DNA from: Cellvibrionales bacterium UBA7375
Lineage (GTDB): Bacteria; Pseudomonadota; Gammaproteobacteria; Pseudomonadales; Porticoccaceae
Direction: 5' to 3'
DNA length: 5,240 nucleotides
Assembly (NCBI GenBank): GCA_002469845.1
Contig: DKNZ01000069.1
Location: 1-5,240, forward strand
The translations under genes were made by a program, and so were the position numbers. Below, piece by piece: positions 1 to 5,240 of this stretch (position 1 is the stretch's first letter; each line of letters starts with the position of its first letter). The notes below the pieces were generated by a model. The model worked only from the letters and a program-made list of their open reading frames with translations, did not search any database and was not told where the DNA came from.

Positions 1-1
1 A

Positions 2-835
2 CGATTTGAAGTGGGCTTACTCCCCATTACTGATGTGCATGAAATTCAAGCTATTTATGATGACGCCACCGTTAATAGTCTTGAAGCAAACGGTGCGCTA
101 GATATAGCCTTTGAACAGTTACAGATTCTAAGCGGTAAAAATCACAACGCATTGGCCGGAATAAAAGATAACTTTATTACTGTTAACCCAGATCCAGCGT
201 CCGCCGAATCTTGGGTAGAGTTCGCCCTAGCTAATAATTTTGATTTGCAAGCCAGTCAGCTGACCTATGAGGCATCTGAGCAAACCGCCAAGGCGGCTAA
301 AGCGCAACATTTACCAAAAATTACTATTTCTGCTGACTATACAAAGCATGATATCGAAGCAATAACCGCCACTGAGGCCACAACCACAGAACAAACTGCC
401 ATTAATTTAAACTTAACAATGCCTATTTTTTCTGGCGGTCTAACAAGTTCTCAAGCTCGACAGTCTTCTTATCAAGCCAAAGCCGCAGAGCAAAATTACG
501 TTGCGACTATACGCAATACTATGCAAGCCGCTCGCTCTAATCATCAATTAGCTATTACCAATGCGGCAAGAGTTAAGGCGCGCAAACAGGCCATTACATC
601 AGCTGAAAGTGCCTTGAAAGCCACTCAAGCCGGCTATGAGGTTGGGACGCGCACTATAGTTGATGTTTTAATGGCTCAGCGAACCCTATTTCAAGCAAAG
701 AGAAACTTTTCTAATGCTAGATATGACTATATTTTGTCCATGATGCGCCTAAAAGGGGTTGCAGGACAGCTCTCACCTCAAGAAATCTATACTTTAGACA
801 CATGGTTGGACCGTAGTATTAAGGTCAAACCCTAG
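2..835 (+). CDS. tolC: TolC-family outer membrane efflux/secretion channel, C-terminal part (5' truncated by window edge)
   Basis: This is the C-terminal part (277 residues) of a TolC-type protein, the trimeric outer-membrane and periplasmic exit duct used by RND/ABC efflux pumps and type I secretion. The frame is open from base 2, and the GTG at 11 is an internal Val codon, not a start. The internal duplication typical of TolC is visible: RFEVGLLPITDV at fragment residues 1-12 and YEVGTRTIVDV near residues 212-222, each leading into a long Ala/Gln-rich helix. Between them, a stretch ending near INLNLTMPIFSGG (about 134-146) fits the second beta-hairpin of the outer-membrane barrel. The family is usually about 430-490 residues, so roughly 150-200 N-terminal residues, including the signal peptide, lie outside. 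The gene ends at TAG and converges on waaA with 2 bases between stops. TolC family assignment is firm, but which pump it serves cannot be told. Confidence 0.93.
   Translation, partial: RFEVGLLPITDVHEIQAIYDDATVNSLEANGALDIAFEQLQILSGKNHNALAGIKDNFITVNPDPASAESWVEFALANNFDLQASQLTYEASEQTAKAAKAQHLPKITISADYTKHDIEAITATEATTTEQTAINLNLTMPIFSGGLTSSQARQSSYQAKAAEQNYVATIRNTMQAARSNHQLAITNAARVKARKQAITSAESALKATQAGYEVGTRTIVDVLMAQRTLFQAKRNFSNARYDYILSMMRLKGVAGQLSPQEIYTLDTWLDRSIKVKP
804..831. repeat. Imperfect inverted repeat at the tolC/waaA convergent junction
   Basis: GGTTGGACC (804-812) and GGTCAAACC (823-831) pair in 8 of 9 positions around a 10-base loop. The repeat lies inside the last codons of tolC, just past the stop codon of waaA on the other strand. 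It could act as a bidirectional 3' hairpin for two genes that leave no intergenic room, but neither strand shows a T-tract directly after the stem. An intrinsic terminator is therefore not supported, and the repeat may be chance. Confidence 0.25.
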
Positions 836-837
836 AT

Positions 838-2115
838 TTATTGGGCAAGCTGTTTTTTAATTTGAGTGAGTAAAATATCTAAAGCACCTCTGTTTTGTTG
901 CGCAATACGTCGGCCAGACTCACCCATCGTATTACGCAGCTTGTCATCTTGTAGCAACTTTAATACTTGTTTCGCCAAACTATCTGCATCCTGACAAAGC
1001 ACCATGGCATTACCCTCAAGCAACAGTTGAGATGCCTCGGAGAAATTAAATAGATGAGGCCCACTAATAACTGGCACCCCCCAAGTTGCTGGCTCAATCA
1101 TATTATGCCCACCTGTTGGGACCATACTGCCACCTACAAACGCAATGTCGCAGGCACCATAGAAAAGCATTAATTCTCCCATGGTATCACACAGTAAAAT
1201 ATCAGCCTTGCTGATGTCTTGCTCGCACTGAGTTCGTTTTGCGACTACATAGCCCTCCGACTTACAGAGCTCTTCTACTCGACTAAATCTTTCGGGATGG
1301 CGAGGAACAAGAACCAGTAATGGCATGACCTCACTGGATGCTATAATCTTTTTAAATCCATTCAAAATGATTTCATCTTCACCATCGTGGGTACTAGCCG
1401 CAAGTAAAATAGGGCGATTTGAATTCCCGCGCCATGACTCTTTCAGCGAAATAGCTTGCAACTGCAAATCACTATTAAGACTTAGATCAAATTTGATGTT
1501 ACCACCAATGGTAAGTGCCGCCTTAGGCAAACCTAGCTCTACAAATCTAGCACCATCATCTTTGTGCTGTGCGATCACACTGTTAATAGATCGCAACATT
1601 GGTCTCACCAAAGGCAAAATTCTTTTATAGCCCCTAGCTGATTTTTCTGACAATCGCGCATTAGCCAAAATAACAGGTATTTTCCTTTTTTGGCAGGCGG
1701 CAATGGTGTTAGGCCAAAGTTCGGTTTCCATAATAATTAGCATGACAGGTTTAACACTATTTAAAAATCGCGCTACGGCGTCTGGGGTATCATAGGGAGC
1801 ATAGCTATGCTCGACCGAATTACCAAAAACAGCTTGTATTCTTTCAGAGCCTGTCGGCGTCATACAGGTAATGTTTAGATGGAAGTTTGGGTATTGTTTT
1901 TGAAGAGCTTTTACAAGGGGGACCGCCGCAAGGGTTTCACCTACGGACACTGTATGCAGCCAAATGACGTTCTTTTTAACACATGGAGTGACAAAACCAA
2001 GACGCTCATGCCATCGTTTAGCATAGCCAGGTTGTTTTAAAGCGCGGAATACTAGCCGAGCCATAATAGCTGGTATCAAAAGAAAAATTATAAGGGCGTA
2101 AAGTATCCTAGCCAT
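838..2115 (-). CDS. waaA: 3-deoxy-D-manno-octulosonic acid (Kdo) transferase WaaA/KdtA
   Basis: WaaA transfers Kdo from CMP-Kdo to the lipid A precursor at the cytoplasmic face of the inner membrane, which starts the LPS inner core. The 425-residue product equals the E. coli length. Residues about 4-24 form a hydrophobic N-terminal anchor. WLHTVSVGE (52-60) ends in Glu60, the position of the known catalytic Glu. METELWPN (129-136), STHDGEDEI (241-249), PRHPERF (271-277), MGE (312-314) and GGHNMIEPA (335-343) are typical of this GT-B (GT30) enzyme and its CMP-Kdo site. The ATG start gives a normal-length protein but has no clear Shine-Dalgarno sequence. It follows the GT25 stop by 2 bases, so translation is probably coupled. 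Last gene of the - strand block. Whether it adds one or two Kdo residues cannot be read from the sequence. Confidence 0.98.
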   Translation of the reverse strand: MARILYALIIFLLIPAIMARLVFRALKQPGYAKRWHERLGFVTPCVKKNVIWLHTVSVGETLAAVPLVKALQKQYPNFHLNITCMTPTGSERIQAVFGNSVEHSYAPYDTPDAVARFLNSVKPVMLIIMETELWPNTIAACQKRKIPVILANARLSEKSARGYKRILPLVRPMLRSINSVIAQHKDDGARFVELGLPKAALTIGGNIKFDLSLNSDLQLQAISLKESWRGNSNRPILLAASTHDGEDEIILNGFKKIIASSEVMPLLVLVPRHPERFSRVEELCKSEGYVVAKRTQCEQDISKADILLCDTMGELMLFYGACDIAFVGGSMVPTGGHNMIEPATWGVPVISGPHLFNFSEASQLLLEGNAMVLCQDADSLAKQVLKLLQDDKLRNTMGESGRRIAQQNRGALDILLTQIKKQLAQ

Positions 2116-2117
2116 AT

Positions 2118-2912
2118 TTACAAAATACCAAAACTACTTGTTTTTGGTAATACCTCTTTTTGCCTTGCGCTCTTGAATATCGCTACTATCTTTATGCCTA
2201 ACAAAACTAGTTGAGCTTTTAGCCTTCGCAATTTAAAAGATTTTTTGCGCCGATCTGGCACTTTAGTTGAAAATCGTGTGCCTAGAAGTGATGAAGTGGT
2301 TTCACATGGCGATTTGAGATCATAGTACTCACAACAATCTAACTGAATTGCTGCAGCAGAATCAATTTGCCATGCTTTTAAACAGCTTGTTCTGCATATA
2401 TGTGCATCTGCTAAAGCAATACCTTTTTGACTTTCCATTTTAAGTAGTTTTGTAGCCCCCTCTGGCGACAGTACATAGGCTGCAGCACCTGTACCTCCAT
2501 AATACAGTCGCTTCAACTCATAACCCTTTATTTGATATTTAGCTCTTTCAGCTAATACTTTTTTTCGACCCCGTGTTTCAAGATTGATATATTCAGTTTT
2601 TAATTTTGAAAAATATTCAAGTAACTCTGGAAGATCGTTACAAACATAGGCATCGTCCTCTAAAATTAGCGCTGTATCTCCTGTTTGAATAATTTTTTTC
2701 CAGATATTTCTATGACTGAGATAACAGGCAACTTCAGGATAGCTAAGTGGGCGCTCCCAAGAAAAAGCCTTGCTTTCATAGAACTCTTGAGTAACACATT
2801 CAACAGAAATGGCCTTAACAATTTCAAAATCAAGCTTTAATCTATTAAATTGGCTTGCTTGAAAAGATGCTCTACTCTGCTCTGTGGGCAAATTAATAAT
2901 ATATATTTTCAT
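2118..2912 (-). CDS. Glycosyltransferase family 25 (LPS-type sugar transferase)
   Basis: The product (264 residues) is a GT25-family enzyme. Bacterial members such as LgtB/LgtE and LpsA add hexoses, often galactose, to LPS outer core at the cytoplasmic side of the inner membrane. Signatures in order: IYIINLPTEQSR (3-14), the usual family N-terminus; YPEVACYLSHRNIW (58-71), the conserved Ser-His block; LILEDDAYV (82-90), with an acidic triad expected to bind metal and nucleotide sugar; GGTGAAAYVLSPEGATKLL (139-157); and DAH (169-171). After the catalytic domain comes a basic stretch (RRKK at 221-224, KLRRLK at 227-232), then a hydrophobic segment (about 234-246), probably for membrane association. 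ATG directly follows the upstream gene's TAA, and the two final TGG codons of that gene supply a GGTGG ribosome-binding-like sequence. Sampled rows are about 33-38% GC, below ilvE and waaA. Family is secure, while donor, acceptor and linkage are unknown. Confidence 0.93.
   Translation of the reverse strand: MKIYIINLPTEQSRASFQASQFNRLKLDFEIVKAISVECVTQEFYESKAFSWERPLSYPEVACYLSHRNIWKKIIQTGDTALILEDDAYVCNDLPELLEYFSKLKTEYINLETRGRKKVLAERAKYQIKGYELKRLYYGGTGAAAYVLSPEGATKLLKMESQKGIALADAHICRTSCLKAWQIDSAAAIQLDCCEYYDLKSPCETTSSLLGTRFSTKVPDRRKKSFKLRRLKAQLVLLGIKIVAIFKSARQKEVLPKTSSFGIL
2126..2149 (-). repeat. Perfect 8-bp inverted repeat just upstream of the waaA start
   Basis: TACCAAAA and TTTTGGTA form a perfect 8-bp stem with an 8-base loop, in the last codons of the GT25 gene. 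On the - strand the stem is followed by TTTTG, then the GT25 stop and the waaA ATG 10 bases after the stem. It looks like a weak terminator or attenuator, but the stem has only two G-C pairs and the T-tract is four bases. An effect on waaA translation is possible, and chance in AT-rich coding sequence is also possible. Confidence 0.35.
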
Positions 2913-3665
2913 TTACCACCATCGTGTACGGTCTCGTTTATGGCAGTCTCGAAAGCGCTTATAAACGGTATCATTTTGCTGCAATCTGAAAAAAATTTCG
3001 CGCAGGATTTTAATCGAATGTAATTGATCGTCGTTTTTTAATAACAGGCTGTCTAATCGCCAACGAAAGTTCCGCAATGTATCATCAGTTCCTATTGCGA
3101 AGGCTGAGGTGCCATCCCAAAGAGGTATGCGATTATTTTTCAAGTCGATATTTTCAGCCATTTGTGTAGTCACGCCAGGGCAATTTGTAATATGTCGTTC
3201 TGTTTCAGAAAGTTTTACTGTATTAACCAAAGATGTTACGGCTAGTGCGCCCGTGCACTCTGCTAAATCGTCACTGAAATCTGCAAAGGTATCCGCTGCA
3301 GAAACAAGCCATCTGGTATTTAATTGCTTGATTAAAAAATCACCACACTCTAGCCATAATTCAGCAAAAGCCTTAAACATCTCTTTCTGATTGACCTCTC
3401 TGCGAATTAAAACAATCAAGCTTGCATGATAGTGAGATAATTCAGACTGTCCCATGAACTCTTTTTTTAGATTAGAAAGATGCTGTTCAAGACTTATCTC
3501 AGAGCCATGCGTAAAATGGAAGTCCTTACCATCAATAATTTTCTGTTGAAGTTCTTGTAAGCTTTTCTTGCCAAGGGCACTAATCACTTTATGTGAACCA
3601 AAGCGGCGACGATGGCGTGAAAAAGAAAACCATTTTTCCAATTTGCTTTTTTTTCTTGTTACCAT
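2913..3665 (-). CDS. Unrecognised basic protein between two glycosyltransferases
   Basis: I do not recognise the family of this 250-residue protein. There is no signal peptide and no obvious membrane helix, so it is probably cytoplasmic. The N-terminus is strongly basic (RKKSK at 4-8, SRHRRRFGSHK at 16-26), and the C-terminus is again basic and ends in two tryptophans (KRFRDCHKRDRTRWW, 236-250). The middle looks helical, with a likely conserved core NTRWLVSAADTFADF (116-130), then TSLVNTVKLSETER (144-157), and later PLWDGTSAFAIG (181-192). No DxD, Walker A or kinase motif is seen. ATG start at 3665 has only a weak GAGTG-type site upstream. It lies 22 bases after the GT8-like gene, and its TAA abuts the next ATG. 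The context suggests a role in surface-glycan synthesis, for example as partner, regulator or modifying enzyme, but that is inference only. Confidence 0.85.
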   Translation of the reverse strand: MVTRKKSKLEKWFSFSRHRRRFGSHKVISALGKKSLQELQQKIIDGKDFHFTHGSEISLEQHLSNLKKEFMGQSELSHYHASLIVLIRREVNQKEMFKAFAELWLECGDFLIKQLNTRWLVSAADTFADFSDDLAECTGALAVTSLVNTVKLSETERHITNCPGVTTQMAENIDLKNNRIPLWDGTSAFAIGTDDTLRNFRWRLDSLLLKNDDQLHSIKILREIFFRLQQNDTVYKRFRDCHKRDRTRWW

Positions 3666-3687
3666 AGATAATCACTCACTTGACGCT

Positions 3688-4431
3688 TTAGTCGCTAGCC
3701 CAATGATCTGCAACCCAGCTAGCGGGCTTAAAGCGCCGATACCATTTGCCACTTACACCAATAATTGCCTCATGTGGGTCGGGCTTGCCATGAAATACTA
3801 CCACGCGAGTATCTTCAGGCATCTGGGTTTTCCGGGCAAAAAATAATGAAAATGGCTTAATACAGTGGCGTTTAAAGCTTCGGCACCATTGGTCAGGCCA
3901 GTAACTCAAGGCATTTTTGGCTATTAATTCTGCAGACAGGTACTCCTGCTCATTGCGATGGATGTTTTTTATTTCCTTAAACGACTGCTCAAACTTGGAT
4001 AAAATCTCTGGATGTGCGCCTACTTCAAAACGGTAGACCGATGAATTTCCAGTGCCGTCTTTTTTAATCCAATCTTTAATAATTATTACCTTACCGGGAT
4101 AATCAAATAAATCATCCAAGCTACCTGTAATAATCAAATCCAAATCTAAGCACAGTACCTTGCCTTTTAGATCATATAAACTCTCCGAAAACACGGCTAA
4201 TTTATTCCAGCCACGCTCTGGACCATCCAGCTTAACCTCAGGCTCTGGCAGCGGGAAAACTTCAATATTTTTATCTAAGCCTTCAGCATCCTCAGTAAGA
4301 CAAACAAAGCGAAATTCTTTATTGAGGTTTCTGTTCACCATTGAATAGAGTTTATTGACATAATCAGCGGGGTACTTTGTACCCCACTTCATACACAAGA
4401 CATTAACTGGCTCAACTGCTACAGAACTCAA
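3688..4431 (-). CDS. Putative GT-A fold glycosyltransferase, GT8-like
   Basis: The 247-residue product resembles small GT8-like nucleotide-sugar transferases. VNVLCMKWGTKYP (9-21) looks like the first Rossmann strand and nucleotide-binding loop. GWNKLAVF (74-81) precedes KVLCLDLDLIITGSLDDLF (91-109), which holds a DxD-type motif (D96, D98) for metal and sugar-nucleotide binding. NEQEYLS (160-166) matches the later acidic/Gln block, and VVFHGKPDPHEA (211-222) resembles the C-terminal His-Gly-Lys-Pro metal and diphosphate motif of GT8 enzymes. No membrane segment is seen, so it is probably a cytoplasmic or peripheral enzyme. The start is TTG at 4431, chosen because GGAG lies 8 bases upstream. 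The next ATG (residue 14) would cut into the first strand. It lies 28 bases after ilvE, in the same block as GT25 and waaA, so an LPS-core or other surface glycan is the likely acceptor. The sugar is unknown, and assignment to GT8 itself rests on motifs only. Confidence 0.82.
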   Translation of the reverse strand: MSSVAVEPVNVLCMKWGTKYPADYVNKLYSMVNRNLNKEFRFVCLTEDAEGLDKNIEVFPLPEPEVKLDGPERGWNKLAVFSESLYDLKGKVLCLDLDLIITGSLDDLFDYPGKVIIIKDWIKKDGTGNSSVYRFEVGAHPEILSKFEQSFKEIKNIHRNEQEYLSAELIAKNALSYWPDQWCRSFKRHCIKPFSLFFARKTQMPEDTRVVVFHGKPDPHEAIIGVSGKWYRRFKPASWVADHWASD

Positions 4432-4439
4432 ATTTTAAT

Positions 4440-4443
4440 CTCC
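4440..4443 (-). promoter_or_regulatory. Ribosome binding site (GGAG) for the TTG-started GT8-like gene
   Basis: On the - strand GGAG stands 8 bases before the TTG at 4431, in the 28-base gap after ilvE. This is the best Shine-Dalgarno match among the junctions in the window. It decides the rare TTG start over the ATG 13 codons downstream, which has no comparable site. Confidence 0.7.
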
Positions 4444-4459
4444 GAAAAGAATTTCTTTA

Positions 4460-5240
4460 TTAGGCAACTGATGTTAACCAACTTAAATACTTGGAATTTT
4501 TACCGCGTACTAAATCAAAGTATGCAGACTGCAGCTCAGCCGTTAGAGATCCGCGCTCACCAGTGCCTATAATACGGCTATCACATTCACGTATAGGTAC
4601 TATCTCAGCGGCAGTTCCACTAAAGAATGCCTCATCACTAATATAGACCTCATCGCGAGAAATACGCTTTTCATGAACCGCTATACCCTGATCTGCAGCG
4701 AGTGTGAATACGGTATCGCGAGTAATGCCATCCAAACATGAAGTCAGGTCAGGGGTATAAATAGCGCCTTTACGTACTATAAAGAAGTTTTCTGCACTTC
4801 CCTCTGCAACATAGCCCTCAGGGTCCAGCATTATCGCTTCATCACAACCGGAATCTAAGGCCTCGCGCAAAGCTAGCATTGAGTTGATATAGTTACCACT
4901 GGCTTTAGCTTTAACCATGGTGATATTTACATGGTGTCTGGTATACGAGGATGTTCGAACCTTTAAGCCTGACTCTAACGTCTCTGGCGAGGTATAGGAT
5001 GGCCACTCCCATGCGGCAATCCCCAAATGAACCTTTAGCCCTTCAGCCCGTAAACCCATCCCTTCAGAACCTAAGAACACCAATGGACGAATGTAAGCTT
5101 CTTTGAGATTATTCTCTCGAACAACTTCACAGATTGCCGAGCTGACTTCTTCTTCAGTGTAAGGAATATCTAAATGCAGAATTTTCGCAGAATTAAATAA
5201 ACGGCGAACATGGTCTTCCAAACGGAAAATACAGGTACCA
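4460..5240 (-). CDS. ilvE: Branched-chain amino acid aminotransferase IlvE (5' truncated by window edge)
   Basis: IlvE is a PLP enzyme (fold type IV) that performs the last, reversible transamination in Leu, Ile and Val synthesis with glutamate/2-oxoglutarate, in the cytosol. The frame stays open to the right edge: GTCIFR precedes the TTG codon at 5221, and GTCIFRLEDHVRRLFNSAKI aligns with VVFRHREHMQRLHDSAKI of E. coli IlvE. That TTG is therefore an internal Leu, and about 48 N-terminal residues lie outside. Counting from the 5221 codon as 1: AYIRPLVF (42-49); KAKASGNY (104-111), with Lys106 as the Schiff-base lysine (E. coli Lys160); YVAEGSAENFF (137-147), with Glu140 matching the Glu that contacts the PLP ring nitrogen; LDGITRDTV (163-171); and FFSGTAAEIVPI (199-210), the phosphate-binding turn. 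All key residues are present. It is the most upstream gene seen in the - strand block, and its promoter lies outside. Confidence 0.97.
   Translation of the reverse strand, partial: GTCIFRLEDHVRRLFNSAKILHLDIPYTEEEVSSAICEVVRENNLKEAYIRPLVFLGSEGMGLRAEGLKVHLGIAAWEWPSYTSPETLESGLKVRTSSYTRHHVNITMVKAKASGNYINSMLALREALDSGCDEAIMLDPEGYVAEGSAENFFIVRKGAIYTPDLTSCLDGITRDTVFTLAADQGIAVHEKRISRDEVYISDEAFFSGTAAEIVPIRECDSRIIGTGERGSLTAELQSAYFDLVRGKNSKYLSWLTSVA

Noticed and set aside
11..13. GTG as the possible start of the tolC-like gene.
   Set aside because: Preceding codons encode Arg-Phe-Glu, completing the family motif RFEVG, so the gene simply begins outside the window.
1325..1630. Open frame of 101 codons on the + strand.
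   Set aside because: It lies fully antisense inside waaA, whose conserved motifs cover this stretch. It shows no recognisable domain and no ribosome binding site of note.
3109..3390. Open frame of 93 codons on the + strand.
   Set aside because: Antisense to the unrecognised gene at 2913-3665. The - strand frame is longer, fits the packed gene order and has a motif-like core, so the + frame is taken as a shadow.
3568..3846. Open frame of 92 codons on the + strand spanning the junction between two - strand genes.
   Set aside because: It runs across the 22-base gap and into both neighbours on the opposite strand. No family features are visible, and it would overlap the GT8-like HGKP motif region in antisense.
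4160..4348. Open frame of 62 codons on the + strand.
   Set aside because: Antisense within the GT8-like gene, including the DxD-motif codons. Ser-rich with no recognisable features.
4444..4459. Short AAGAA/TTCTT palindrome in the gap after ilvE, considered as a terminator.
   Set aside because: The arms are 5 bases with a single-base loop and no G-C-rich stem, so it cannot form a stable terminator hairpin.
5219..5221. TTG as the possible start of ilvE.
   Set aside because: The frame continues upstream to the window edge as GTCIFR, which matches IlvE homologues, so this is an internal Leu codon of a truncated gene.
1..5240. Search for CRISPR repeats, tRNA or rRNA genes, insertion sequences, toxin-antitoxin or phage-defence genes.
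   Set aside because: No repeated spacer array, transposase, cloverleaf-like sequence or defence-type domain was seen. Nearly all bases are accounted for by six protein genes.

Overview
The window is a compact piece of a Gram-negative chromosome with six genes and almost no intergenic space. Outer-membrane and lipopolysaccharide (LPS) genes (a TolC-type channel, the Kdo transferase WaaA, two glycosyltransferases) together with ilvE suggest a gammaproteobacterium of moderate to low GC, perhaps a marine relative of the Pseudomonas/Cellvibrio groups. That placement is inferred from gene content and recalled gene order, not from a marker gene. No rRNA, tRNA, mobile element or CRISPR array is visible.

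Layout. On the + strand, the left edge (2-835) holds the C-terminal half of a TolC-family outer-membrane channel, whose 5' part lies outside the window. Everything else is on the - strand and reads right to left as one tightly packed block: ilvE (5240-4460, 5' end outside the window), a GT8-like glycosyltransferase (4431-3688), an unrecognised basic protein (3665-2913), a GT25-family glycosyltransferase (2912-2118) and waaA (2115-838). Gaps are 28, 22, 0 and 2 bases, so co-transcription and translational coupling are likely. tolC and waaA converge with 2 bases between their stop codons.

How the genes fit together. WaaA adds Kdo to lipid A and so starts the inner core of LPS. The two small glycosyltransferases probably add sugars to the LPS core or to another surface glycan. 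The unknown gene sits between them and shares their transcription, so it is a candidate accessory factor in the same process. ilvE at the upstream side and waaA at the downstream side recall the Pseudomonas core-LPS locus, where ilvE lies beside waaF/waaC and waaA lies at the other end of the cluster. If so, the transferases here are the strain-variable part of a core-LPS locus. The GT25 gene is visibly more AT-rich than ilvE and waaA, as is common for variable surface-sugar genes.

Most of the window is ordinary and well understood. The parts worth a second look are the unrecognised 250-residue protein, the GT25 gene with its basic/hydrophobic tail, and the hairpin at the GT25/waaA junction.
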